Shown piece after piece: positions 33,679-46,296 of a stretch of DNA of 64,000 nucleotides. The notes under the pieces are model-generated. The model was not told the origin of the DNA. It was given only the letters and a program-made list of their open reading frames with translations, and did not search any database. Numbering within the stretch: the stretch's first letter is position 1; every line of letters begins with the position of its first letter. Origin of the DNA: Malachius bipustulatus (lineage: Eukaryota > Arthropoda > Insecta > Coleoptera > Melyridae); the NCBI GenBank assembly GCA_910589415.1, contig OU342635.1:6572001-6636000 (forward strand), given 5' to 3'. A program made the position numbers and the translations under genes.

Positions 33679-33689
33679 AAATCATAAGA

Positions 33690-34510
33690 GCATAAGATTT
33701 AAAGATTAAAATAAAATTAGAAGGAGAATGTAAACAGTAAATTTTATAATCTAAGTTTTTTAATTATAATTAAAATTTGTTAATTAATTATTATAGAAAC
33801 ACAATAGAACTTTCGTTACGTATGGGTTAGGGTTGATGTTTGGTGTTACAGATTACAGATAGGTGTTGCGTCTAGGTACGTCACTCAGTATAGTCATCTA
33901 GTTCTTGGAAGTTTTATGGTTTTATTCTATATTTTGCAGTTTTTAATTTTACAATAGAGAAGTAACCTGTTTCCTGTTCCTGTTTGCCCAAAGGATAAGA
34001 TGTGAAATCAGAATGGCAAACTTTTAAATGCAGAAATTTTTCAATCAGTTCCAGTTTCCAGTTCCATTAAATCAAAGTCCAAGAAAGCAAGAACCAAAAA
34101 TTATCCTTGGTGTAATGGTAGAGTAGGTACCTATACCCTGTAGTATGATGTGCTGTGGTTGATCAATTGGGATATTATTGACTAATGGAGACACTTATTA
34201 TTGTATCTGATAATTTTGATATAATACTGGACGAAGAAAACTAGCTGGTGCAATAAATTAAAATGCAGAAATCCTGCAAGTGCAAAGTTTCATTTTATTT
34301 AGCATTACCGGCATTAACAGTTTAACATATTACATACAAATTATGGCTTTTTTCAATGGTTATACTCTAAGAAACAGTTAGCACTACCCTTGTTGAAACA
34401 TTTTCATTAGTCATGGTAGCAATGTAAATATTTATTCAGCACAATCTCAGAGACATACCTACCTGTAAAAACCTATATACCTATGCAATTTTTACATGAA
34501 TAGCATTTTC
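33690..34510. other. region upstream of the glycosyltransferase-like gene
   Basis: No gene is seen. It should contain the promoter and 5' untranslated region of the gene starting at 34515, but I could not place a start site. Confidence 0.45.
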
Positions 34511-34514
34511 ACAA

Positions 34515-37500
34515 ATGAGGACGAAGAATTTTGTGATATTTCTGCTTACAGCATTTACTTTAAGTATGCTTTTCATCGCTTTTGGACAGCACAAACCCGA
34601 GACAATACAGAGTATTGTTAGCACAACACACGAACATCTACGCAGTTTAAAAGTAAGGTTTGTTCGAAAATGGGTCGACGGAACGTTTTAATGTAAATGT
34701 TTCAGGACAATTTCAGAGGTGCTGAATCCAGAAAACTTGTAACCGATGAGAAATATCTGAAGTTATTGGATTTATCCGATAATCCGCGACTCTTTCCAAA
34801 CGATGTGTGGAGAAATACGAGCTTGCCTGTGTTTGTTACATACGTTATCGATGGACAGGAAAGTCAGGTTATTGGTTTGATAAGTAACATTGCAAGAATT
34901 CTCCCTAATAATACAGTACTAGTGTATAACTTAGGATTAGGCCGTTATTCATTGAAAACAGTAAGTATGAAATTGTTATGTATAGAACATTTTTATATAA
35001 CAAATAATCAGACTTTCAAGAATGTTAAAATTTTCAAGATTGCACTGATACAAACTGGGTGAACTCTTTAAGTGGGGAATGTCTTAAATGTGGGGAATGT
35101 GAGTTACTGCACGTTATTTTGACCCTGAAGTATAAGTTGTTTTCTTTTGGTTTTATTAGAATTAAAACAAAAAAACTTATAGGCTTAGTGCTGTCATGTA
35201 TGGGTGGGTAAGAATAGGGGTGCTGGGTGGGTAAAATTCGCACAGGCAACAATTTTTCTCTCTAAAACATTCTTACAATGGCCACTTTAAAATAATTAAG
35301 GTCACTTTTCCCTAAGGTGAATGGCATATTTGTAGAGGTCACTCCTATCAATAACTCGTAATACTTTTACATTTATTTACCTAGAGCTATTTGAATACCT
35401 ACTCTCATATTATTTCGAATGGTTCTAGTGTACACTCAGCTCAAATATTATACCTATTTCCTCCATTTTACGCTTTTACTATCTTTACTATCCATCTCCT
35501 TCATTCAGCAACTTACTGCGTCTTTCTTTTCTATCAATACTATAACATTTCTTCATTCATAATTTCTTTTAAGTGTACTGGGTGTTGAAAAACTCATGGA
35601 AAAAATGAATGACGTTTTACTCAACATTGAAAAAGAATATATCTGCTTTAAATTTTTTTATAGTTAGTTACTCTAGTTTCCGAGATATAAAATAACGTCA
35701 AATTCTAATATCCAAAAGGTGAGAAAAAAAATTCAACTGGCAACACTGGCACCAGCAAGTTGGGAAAGTTGGTTTTGGAAATAGTTTTTCAATGTTTTTG
35801 CACTCTCATTGTCTGTGGTTTTTGGTTTTTGAATGACAATTGCAGAATTAGACATTTGATAATGACGCATCAGTTTCAAAATTTCAAGACAGCTAAATTT
35901 TGACAAATTGACAAGTAAGCAGCAAAGAGATTGCAGACTGTATTCTCTTCTCTGAAAATTCAATTCCATGTTGCCATACTTTATACTTTAGGAAACAAAT
36001 GAGGATACATTTTTCCAACACCCTGTAGAATATATTTTTTTAATGGTTGCAACTTGTAAACAATAAAATCAAGTGACCTATCATCTGCCAAAATTTGTCG
36101 TACAGCTTATAGAACACCCTGTATAATGACTGTTGTTTTTCTTTGGTTAAATTAGAATTAAAAAAAAAAACTTACAGCCGTAGTGCTGTCATCTATGAGT
36201 AGGTACGTTAGATATTCATACAAAAATCTGGTGTAAGCTTAGGAGAAGTTTCCCGTTTAACAGGCTGATTTTATTACGTGGTTGATGAATTAAATGACAT
36301 AAAGTCCCATTCATGTTGAAGGGACAGGGGGACTTGCCAAAGACTCTGCTTTCTTGTGAATGTTATGTTCTACAGAAGATTAACGCTGATTGAATTTTAC
36401 ATAAATGTTCTCTTGCATCAGACAAACAAAACATTTGGCCAGCAAACCAAACGGTCAATTTGGCAAAACCTTGGGGAAATATATACAGCGACAGCGGGGG
36501 GAGGGGGGCTATTGAGTGACTCTTCCTAACAACTCGGGCCACTTTTATATACCGATTCTGTGGGAACTCTCTCCTCACACTCCTTGCTAGTCCTTACACT
36601 CTCATGACGATCTTGAGAAATATATTCCTCTTAGTGTAGGTATTCTTACTAAAAACTTAAAAAATAATTTTCCAAATAATTGCCACTATCAAAGGATCAA
36701 AGGTAGGCGTAGGCAATGAAAGGAGGTCTTATAGAATAAATAAAATTTTTATTAATGGAATTTTTAAATAATAGTTGATATAGTTGCCCATGGGTATTTC
36801 AACTGCTGGCTAAATTTGCCCGCCCTCTAATTTCATTAAATTTATATACACAAAACCTCACAAGTCACTAACATGAAGAGGGGCTTCTATATAGTTGACT
36901 TTGGGCGATACAAACTCGTAATCCGGCCTAGATGATGCCTAATTTTTTTGGCAGTTTTCTGTCATTTTTACCATGTGTAGACATTTAATTTGGATCAACC
37001 TGTATACTGTATATGTCATTATTATATCTATCGTCTGCTATATGCTATACTTACAAAATATTTTTTGTTCCAGCTGTTAACTTATTGTAATAGTAGTAGA
37101 TGCCAAGTAGTTACGTATAGTCTGTCAGAGTTTCCCTCTCACGTAGACAGCACATTGTCTCATGCTTACAGAGCTTTAGTTATACAAGTAAGTACCTACT
37201 TATGTATTTATTTTTGAAAAGTTGAAAGTTACAAGTTGATATTCAATCTTACAGTGCAGATAATTTTAATAAGATTAGGCGATATAAAGATAGGAATGCA
37301 CTTGTTGAATGATTATACGGACTACTATATATGATATGACTACATTACGGATTTTTATTTAAGAAAATTACAGCATTTTTTATTTTGCAGGATGCTCTGA
37401 AAAATACAGGTGCAATATTCTTCATAGAAAACAGCTACCGATTTTTAAAGCACATTTCTCATGAGACTATAAGCAACTTGTACAATGACGTTACAAAAAA

Positions 37501-38032
37501 TCAGGGTATTTTGGCTTGGCCGATGACTTTAAAAAACCCCGTTTCTAGTTTAACGCATAAGAAAATGTTTGAATATTTTCACACCGATGCCGAAAGCTTT
37601 TATTTCTTACGAATGGTTCTGGCAGATGTCCTTATATTGGTCAATACCGAGACCATACATAAAGGTATGTAATTACATTCGAATAGTTTTAATCGTAAAT
37701 ATTATAAATTAATTATTTTATCAACAGAAATAATGCTACCATGGGTCCAGTGTGCATTAACTCAGGATTGTATAGTACCAATAGGAGCACAGTCTGTTGG
37801 GTGTCGCTTCGACAAGAAACCGCAATTCAGGTACTCAGGCTGTCACAGCTACGATGCATCAGCTTTGAATATAGTTCTCGGTCTCAAGTTCAAATTAGAT
37901 GGTAGCCAATATACTTATAACGAGGACGTCGATGAAATGTTTGAAATAGTTTCATTATGGAAAGCGGAAATATTTCTGAAGGAGATCGAACAAAATTCCA
38001 CCACCGAAAGAACTATTTTTGATTCTCCATAA
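34515..38032 (+). CDS. type II membrane protein, DUF1647-like (glycosyltransferase-like)
   Basis: Five exons: 34515-34652, 34706-34960, 37074-37187, 37391-37664 and 37728-38032. All have GT-AG borders and consistent phases, giving 361 residues. A single hydrophobic segment (residues about 6-23, NFVIFLLTAFTLSMLFIAFG) acts as a signal anchor, so the rest should face the Golgi or ER lumen. The body has NTSLPVFVTYVIDG, then VLVYNLGLGRYSLKT (a Rossmann-type strand-loop), and late on PWVQCALTQDCIVPIG, GCRF and SGCHSYDASALNIVLG. The last block, with conserved cysteines and a CH.YD.SALN motif, recalls the DUF1647 proteins of nematodes and insects, thought to be glycosyltransferase-like. The family name is from memory and not certain. 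Several N-x-S/T sites fit a secretory protein. Intron 2 (2.1 kb) holds repeats. Candidate polyadenylation signal AATAAA at 38372. Confidence 0.8.
34961..37073. other. intron 2 with diverged repeats
   Basis: Within this intron, a block near 35115-35215 (TTTTGGTTTTATTAGAATTA, then AGTGCTGTCATGTATG) is repeated near 36135-36210. CAACACCCTGTAG (near 36017) and ACACCCTGTATAATG (near 36114) are foldback-end sequences. No other gene is supported. Confidence 0.6.
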
Positions 38033-40930
38033 ATGCGTATTTCAGTGTTTTGGACCAAATATAGTGTGATATTAACGACTAGTGATCTAGTGAAAACAAA
38101 ATTGTAACATACAGGGTGTTTACGGTTTAGCGGTAGCGGTAGAAAAACTGATTGCAAGTGCACCATCTGACTGTGAGAACTATTTAATTTTTTAATAAGA
38201 GTTATTTAACTTGCATGTAATGTAATGTAACACTGGTGTAATACAGTAAAGTAAAAGATACCTCCTCTCCCTTATTGTGCTCCCACCTTGCGAAGATTCT
38301 TTGTAATCATACCAGCACCACCAGTAAACAAACAAAGGTTTCAACCCCTAGACCTCGAACATCCTGTGGATAATAAAGTCTGTTAATTTCTGAGAGAAAA
38401 AATTATTTGGAATGTAATACGTTATTTACATTATATTATAACTATGATACTAAGCTCATGTTCATAATTACAGCATCATTAAGGCCCCATCAAAATATTG
38501 GTCTGATATGGCTGGAAATATAAAATAAATATATTCGTTACATTTTTTTGCCACATTTGAGGGAATAATATTTTTTCATCCATGATAATAATGCTAGACT
38601 ATATCGTAAGACCAGCAGCTTTGGATTAGTACTTAAAAGTGTAATAGTGTGATAACTGTGAACAGGAGTTTAATTTCCAAATCGAATTTACTCTTATAAA
38701 AAATGAGTTGGTTTTATATAGAAAATTAATCGCTTCAATTTATGAATTAAAGTAATATTGGAGGTCAAGTGGATAAATTGAATGAATACATAATGTCAAA
38801 ATTTACTGTATGTTATATGTAGGTAACTCTTAACACACCCGAAAAGTTTAATAAAATTATTGTAGATGCATTTTGAGTTGCATTTGATTGGTGATAATAA
38901 GTTATCAAGAGATATTTCTGTAGTACTAATAAGCAAGTAATGAAATAAATATTTAAAAAAATATGATATAGCTGTGGCCCATTATACTTGATGTAAATCC
39001 ATTGTAATCAATAATAAAACAAACTAAAAATTTATATTTTATTATGTCAAAGTATGACTGCAGTTTAGCTGATTGTCTCAGCTTCTTCAAAATAATATGA
39101 AAGCGATTCTTTTTCCATTAAGTGTAAATAGTGTAAAACGTGTAAATAGACAAATTTGGCATACTTTGACATTTGTTTCATTATTGAAATTAATATTATA
39201 TATTATCTGTTTTGTTAAAAAATTATACTTAGCGTCTTTTATATTCTCTTCTATAAAGGGTGTTGAAAAAAGATACAATATCAATATGTTTGCATGAGTT
39301 GTAAAATTTAAGAAGGAAACATTTTATATCTTCATTTGATTATTGAATGAGTCAGATAATTTTAGAATTAGATCTAGTGCTACCCTCACTTGAACATTTT
39401 CATTCACTGATCACCCAGGATACCTAACTTAGATTCTTGTGGTGGTTTTTGTTTTACTTTTTTAATTTGGCTTGAAGAAATTTTATAACAACTGAAACCA
39501 GGCATGTTAAGAACAAAATTAAAACAGATTTGGAGTCTTCTAATTAATGATACAGAATAACATCGTGCATTATTTATTTTATTATACATTTTTCAACACC
39601 CTCCGTGTATATAAAATCGTTTTTAGTTTTTTTTTTTATATTTTATACTTGTTTTTAAATTATTATTGCTCCTACTTTCCCTATTTACTCATAAAATATT
39701 ACATTAACCCATGCAAATCCGGCTCTACCCGATGCTGGAAAGTTAATTTTTATGTGTAATTTTTTTTTTCAACAGACATTAAAATTTTATGACAACAGAG
39801 GGTTAATTTATCAACCTGATGATGAATTTTCAGTTCATCTCTACAGGACTGTTTTGTAGTTTTTTTTATTTTGTAGCTTAAAATTTAATTTACTTTTCCC
39901 AAAAGACTAACACAGACATTTTATGGTGTTTTTTTGTTTTTTTTTTTTTACTTTGGAAATTTCAATTTGGAAGCTGAATAAGTCAAAGAAAAACAATTTG
40001 AAAAATCCGGGGTTCTAATAACAAAAACAATGTAGACATTGAATGTCCCCCTTCGAACTGACACTTTTTCTGGAAAATGTCAATCTCAAATTTTATTATC
40101 AGCAGGACGGATCAAAAGGGCACACTGTATAAGAACACCCTTTAATTTGTAATAGGTACCCCATTATCTTGCTAATCTTATTTTCTATTGTTTTGATTTT
40201 AAATCAAAAATATTTTAATTTTACTTCTTTCCTTATTAACAGTATAGTAAAGTATAAGATCTTAAAATTTTATTTAAATGACTAACTCTTAAAATTAAAC
40301 CTTTAATAAAATCTTGTAGCTCATTTGTGTTCTCTGGGGTATATATTTATTTTTATAACAACTGCTGGAAAATATTTAAACCTGCTTATCTGCGTGATAT
40401 ATCTTTTTTTGCTAATCTTATGCTTTCTTTTATTATAAAACCCTTTCCTTCAACTGTAAAATTATAAAAATGTTTGAACAAATACAAATTACGGTAGGTA
40501 TAAGCAATCGTTTCCATTTTTATAATGTTCAGTGTTCAGGAACCTTCATAGAAAAAACTTTGAACAATTGAACACTATATCGGGTGAGGGTAACCACAGA
40601 ACTCATCCCCTGAAGTCTTGTAAAGACAAAACTTGGTTAAATGTTAAATTCATAATCTGCTCTATTGTACCTATTTAAAATTTCTGCAATCGCCTAATAA
40701 AAAAGAACGTGTCACAGTATCTGTTGGCTAAATTATTAAATTATTAGTAAATGAATATTTATAAAATGTGAATAATTGTGACGTCAGCCATATCTATGCA
40801 TTGGTTAGAAAGAGATGGCGATACGTCACAGTGGCTGGTTGCATAAATTTGACCTAGTTACGTTTTCCGAATGAATGAAGCAGTTCCATGCACGTTGTTG
40901 CGTCAATGATATACTAACCTCCAAATAAAA
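38033..40930. other. intergenic DNA
   Basis: No gene is recognised. A foldback end TACAGGGTGTTTACGG lies at about 38111 without a visible partner. Long AT-rich and poly-T stretches follow. The small frames here are unsupported. Confidence 0.5.
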
Positions 40931-40935
40931 AAAAA

Positions 40936-41080
40936 ACATTTGACAGTTGCAGGGTTGCCAATTTCACTGTAAACTTTCGATTACAGTGATAACCGGAATG
41001 TTTTTGTGATATAAAAAAAAAAAACTACAAACAGGCTCTAGCTCGACGGAAACCTAAAATATGATTTAGTTCAATTCAAT
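40936..41080. repeat. dispersed repeat, copy 2
   Basis: Direct copy of 29869-30015, preserving TTGACAGTTGCAGGGTTGCC and AAACCTAAAATATGATTTAG. In this copy the A-run after GTGATATAAA is longer. Confidence 0.75.
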
Positions 41081-41784
41081 TAATGGCGATCGCAGGTCAA
41101 TGCCTAAAACCAACCTCAATAAATCAAACTTTGGGACCACATTCACGACGTGAACTGAAAACTACAACTAAATCACGACAGCTGACAACAATTACCACGT
41201 AAACGGTTTGTTTATTTGGAACCATTTTACACTTAACCTCGCTTTGACTATTATACACAAAGAAAAAAAAAGGTCAGAAGAGTAATTTTACCTATCCAAT
41301 GAATGCGACGGAAGTCAGCCATCTTGGAGGTCCAAATTTGACATTCACAGTTGATTTAACCAAAGCCATGCCATAAAGCTCGGCCGGTGATTGGGTGTTA
41401 CGTGCATTGTTACGTGACGGACGGTCGGTTGACAGGCGGAAGTGATATTCTTTCAGTTGTGTTCTGTCTCTGTCTGGCATCGTCCGCCATATTGGTGGTC
41501 CATTCCGGTGGTCACCAGGATATTGCATATACTCTTTCCTGAGCTTTTTTCTTCTTTGATTATAATACATAGATGATGAAATTTCTACTGCATGAGTTAT
41601 GAAAATAGCCGTGTTCTTTTGGTCACAATAATAATAATATTGAAACATAACCTTTAAATATCTGATCCGTTCTTTTGCTCTATTCGATATAAGATTTGTA
41701 TTAAATCATGATTCGTATGATTCGAAAACCGACATCAAAAGAACACAGAGCTTTTTATTTTCAAGTCCGCCATATCTAAGCACC

Positions 41785-41930
41785 TTTTTTTTTTTTTTTT
41801 TTCTTTAAAGGAGGGAGCATCGGTCTTAACTATGTAGGTAAGACAAAGTCGCTCCACTCCCGTAACATGGGATTTCGAGTATCTTACTCATTCACCCAGC
41901 CTCAAGTATGCCTTTTATAAATTTAAACGT
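41785..41930 (-). repeat. possible 3' end of a retroposon (poly-T at left)
   Basis: A run of T at about 41787-41803 precedes a GC-richer block reading GGAGGGAGCATCGGTCTTAA, then CATGGGATTTCGAG. On the minus strand this would be a unique tail followed by poly-A, as in a SINE or the end of a non-LTR element. No further support was found. Confidence 0.35.
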
Positions 41931-42404
41931 TCGGTCGCTTGTTGTATTTTTCACATACATTATCTAAGCACCTTCTCTATTAATAAGTGTTCCGAAGGTA
42001 TAGCCCTTCCTGATGTTTTTTATTTTACGATACACTCGAGTATGTGCTGTCAAATGTCATACTTATGTCATATTTAAAGTAACGTCGAAAATCGAAATTA
42101 TCAAATTTAAATTAACCGAAAAATTAATAAGCAAGCAAACGTTCGTACGTCCAGCAGTTCAACAAAGATTTTAATTTAGATATTTTATTTTATTAGTCGT
42201 CCTTTAAGTTTTTTGTGTTTTATATTCGTGATCGTGATTACTACTATTGTGTGTATTGAATTTTCTAGTCTTCCGTACTTAATCCTAATTGAATGACCTC
42301 GATTAGAAGCTCAAGAAAAATTAGTTTTAATGTGTACCGGTACCTGTAACTACAGACTTGTAAAAAAGTAAAAAGTAAAAACTTTATCAACTTTATCAAC
42401 TAAA

Positions 42405-44868
42405 ATGTCTGCATACAAAACGCCAAATGGTAGAACTCCAAGAATGGAAAGGACCATGTCAAACAATTCTGACTTGAATAAAGATCCGGTGCGAGTTTAC
42501 TGCAGATTAAGGACTGTAACCAGTGATAAAGATGTTAGCTGCATACGTCTACTCTCAGCTACCACACTATCGATTTCCACGCCGACAGAATCAAAAGGCG
42601 TCCACAAGGAAATCAGCTACAAGTTCCAGCACATTTTCACGAGCTGCGCTTCACAAAAGGAAGTCTTCAACCACGTAGCTCATCCCTTACTGGAGGACTT
42701 GTTGAACGGTAAGAACGGTCTACTCTTCACGTACGGTGTAACGGGATCTGGAAAAACGTACACTCTTACCGGAGAGCAAACCAATCCAGGAATAATGCCC
42801 AAGTGTATCGATACACTTTTCAACACAATCGGCGACTTTCAAACCCCTAAGTATGTAATAAAACCAGACAAAATGAACGGTTTCGAGGTCCAATCAGAAA
42901 GCGAAGCGATGAGAGATCGTTTATCTGAAATTAAGTCATCAAATCGCACCCCGAAATCGTCACGTCGAGCAGGAAACGGGGATCGAATCAGTTACCTAAA
43001 CGACGGAGTCTCAGTTACGAATTTCAACAAGTCCAATTTATATGCGATTTTCGTAGCGTACATCGAAATTTACAACAACACAGTATTCGATCTGTTGGAA
43101 GACTCTTCAACTAAAACGATGCAGAGTAAGATACTTCGCGAGGACTCTCAGAAGAATATGTATGTGAACGGGGTTGTTGAAATGGAAGTTAAATCAGCGG
43201 AAGAAGCTTTTGAACTGTTCAATGTGGGCCAGAAAAGGAAGAGAATGGGACACACAAATCTCAATGCGGATTCAAGCCGAAGCCATTCAATTTTTAACAT
43301 ACGGGTGGTGCAGCTGGAACAGGTGGCGGTGAATGGTAATGGGGAGCCGATGGTACCGGACCAAAATTTTCTTAAAATATCTCAGCTTTGTTTGGTGGAC
43401 CTTGCAGGTAAGAAAGAATGAATAGACCTGCCCTAGTTTTGTGCTGATTTGTCGTTTAATTAATTTTCAGGTTCGGAGAGGACTAATCGCACGCAGAACA
43501 CGGGGATCCGTCTAAAAGAGGCAAGCAGCATCAACAACTCTTTGATGTCTCTCAGGACTTGTTTGGAAATACTGCGAGAAAATCAGCTCTACGGTACAAA
43601 CAAGTTAGTTCCTTACAGAGACAGTCGTCTGACCTTGCTCTTCAAGAATTACTTCGAAGGGCACGGGAACGTCTCGATGATAGTATGCGTGAATCCCTCG
43701 GTCGATGATTATGATGAAAATCTTCAGGTAATGAAATTTGCGGAAATCTCCCAGGAGGTTAAAATTATCAAAGCCGAAAGCAGATACACGCCGTACAAAA
43801 AGCCGGTTAAAAAGGTGGCGACGAACGGTACCGGTAACGGTAATGGTACCCCTTCAGTCAGCAAGGTAAAGCCGACATTGTCGTTCACGTTGGGCCCGAA
43901 ACTACCCTCTGCCGAATTAAATTCAAGTGACTTGGATCAACGTGAAGCATGCTTGGAGCGTTTCTTGAAAGTATTCGAAATGAGGAGAGAGAGGGGTAAA
44001 AGTATTGCGCAGGAAATCTCAAAAAAAGAGAAGCACCTCAGGGAAAGGTTACAACAAATGCATCAAGAACAAGTACTCCACATTTCGGACTTGAAAGACT
44101 TGAAGTACCAACTGAAACTGCAACGCCAACAGGGACACAACTTGGAAAACAAAATTCTAAGTTTAGAGTCCCGTAACAATAATCTGGTCGAGGAAAATCA
44201 TGAACACCAGCGAGTTATCCATTCGTTGAGGAACACGGTCAACGAGAAAGATCTGAAGTTGAATCAGAACGCCTTAGAGAGAGAAAAAGTTAAGCAACAG
44301 TTGGTGCTGGCGAAGGAGAAAGAGACACATGAAATGGATTTCAAGTTACGAAGGCAACGTGAACATTTAGAAGCAAAAATGAAAGCCAAAGATTCTAAAA
44401 TTAGAAAAGCAAAAGAAATTTTGGAAAACGAGCAGCCTCCTCCTGAAATGGACGAAGTCGAAAATTTAGAACCGAACGTAACATTCCAAGCTGCACCCTT
44501 CATGACGGTCGCAGAGTCTGAGCCTTTAAGGAACGCCGGCGTTACTCCGTCAAGGCGTCGTAGATCAAGGTCTGCAGGTGAAGTGTGGTTAGAACACAAC
44601 GTCATTAAACCGGTGCCGTTGAATACAGTAATGCAACCAACCATGAAAAAACGAAAGTCTGTTACTAAGTTAACTAAAGCCGCTGATATAACAAATTCGA
44701 AGCAAAGCAAATATTGTCTTCTAGCTCAAGAGGCCGACACTGATGGCGAAATGGAAACCAAGTTATATAAAGGTGATATTGTGCCAACTTGTGGAGGGGG
44801 GGGCTCAAGTTATTTTTAATGACGTCGAACGATTGAAGCAAGAATCTCCTACTGCGCACAAGAAGTAA
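42405..44868 (+). CDS. pav: kinesin-6, KIF23/MKLP1/Pavarotti type, with a C-terminal frameshift
   Basis: Exon 1 is 42405-43407 and exon 2 starts at 43471; a 63-bp intron splits the DLAG|SE switch II motif. The motor opens with DPVRVYCRLR (residue about 27). P-loop GVTGSGKT is at 111-118, and NADSSRSHS (switch I) at about 287. A long charged insertion (about 150-205) is typical of kinesin-6. A coiled coil follows around 480-590, and a basic segment KKRKSVTKL near 750. As written the frame stops at 44819 after 783 residues. In the next frame the DNA reads VIFNDVERLKQESPT up to TAA at 44866-44868, matching the conserved MKLP1 tail, so the G8 tract at 44796-44803 has one G too many. MKLP1 pairs with MgcRacGAP in centralspindlin, bundles midzone microtubules and drives cytokinesis. 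Confidence 0.9.
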
Positions 44869-45008
44869 AGTCAATTCTTCAATTTCTTTCACTTTTATTA
44901 TTTATGAATGAATACATTTATAGTTTTCTTATTTTTATTCATAGACTTCTAAATAGATGTAAGAGTTAAATGTTTGTTTAGATTTATTGATTTAAAACTG
45001 ATAATAAT

Positions 45009-45014
45009 AATAAA
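45009..45014 (+). terminator. polyadenylation signal AATAAA of the kinesin gene
   Basis: AATAAA lies 140 bp after the probable stop, inside an ATA-rich stretch. This is the first well-placed signal downstream. Confidence 0.5.
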
Positions 45015-45019
45015 ACAAT

Positions 45020-46296
45020 ACTGATAAGCCTGTTTTTTATTTTTATAAATGCATAAATAATATAAATTACTAAATTATAATAGGTTCACTCCTATTCGTT
45101 CTCTTCTCTTGCCAGTGAAATTATACACTTTTTAAACGCAAGAAATCAATCGTGATTTAGATCTTACTGACAAAACTTTGGAGAAATCTCCTCCCTCCCC
45201 CCATTTTTTCATTTTTGGAGTAAAAATCGACACTTTCAATCTAAAATTATAACAAAATGATGGATTTTTTTGATAAAAACTGATGGAAAGTTTTTGATGA
45301 TGCTTAAAAAGACCTTCATTTTTATTTTTTATGAAAGGTCCTTACATAAAAACTGACGAGTTAGGACGAAAATAAGATGTACGCCTAAACTGTCAAAACC
45401 ACCCCAATTGAAAATATTTGTAAGCCCTTCTACAATTCACTTTCTTAATATACCGTCAGTAAATTAGGTATGTGAGTTTGAACGATGAACAAGCATTAAT
45501 TTTGAAAAGATAACAATTTAAAGACAGAATTTTTTTTTAAATTTCTATAAAAAAAATTGTTTTTTCAATATAAGTCAAAAAATAATGCAGATAATATGTA
45601 AAAATTACAAGATACCACAAAGTTTTTTTTTACTGAAAATTTTCATTTTAGGTTTTTTTTCGTAAGTGTAAAATTAAGGGAGATATGGCTCTTAAAAGCT
45701 GTGGCTAGTGGTTGACTAGTATCATTTTCGAATCTTTCAACCCTTGCCACTTTCCAGAATAAGGGTGGAAAAAGTGTTAATCCTACATGAGTTTGTAGGT
45801 CTTGCATTTACCTTTAAAATGCTTTTTGGGAAATTTTTCTAGCAACAAAATTGAGGAAGTTATAGTCAAAAAACCATTAAACTGTTTTTTGCAGTTTTCG
45901 AAAATTTAAATAAAGTTCAATAAAGAAAAATGAATGAATGAATATTTTAACATTTATATCTAATAGGGGTGGTTTATGGTCAGGGTTGGTGGAAGTTCTA
46001 GCTCACGAAAAATATTAAATAACATCAAGTTATCTTCACTTTTATTTGAAATTATAACAACAAAAATTGAAGCAATTAAAAGTTTGAATCTTGTTTATTT
46101 ATAATATTTTTATCGTAGCAGGGGGTAGTTTTACCCCTGAAAATACTCAACAATAAACGAAATAGCATTAAATAACATAAAGTAATCTTTACTTACCTTA
46201 TTTAAAGAAAATCCAAACATGTTAATGCTTTAACGTAATTTTTTATTATTTTTCTCGCTATCGCGGGGGTGCATGGTTTTCACCCCTAAAAATATA
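45020..46296. other. intergenic DNA
   Basis: No gene is seen. AT-rich sequence with phrases (GGGGGTGCATGGTTTT near 46265) also seen near 1905, so parts are repetitive. Confidence 0.5.

Noticed and set aside
41292..41648. 118-codon minus-strand frame upstream of the kinesin gene
   Set aside because: No domain recognised; it could be part of a 5' region or repeat, but nothing supports translation.
44264..44710. 148-codon minus-strand frame
   Set aside because: Antisense shadow of the kinesin coiled-coil exon.
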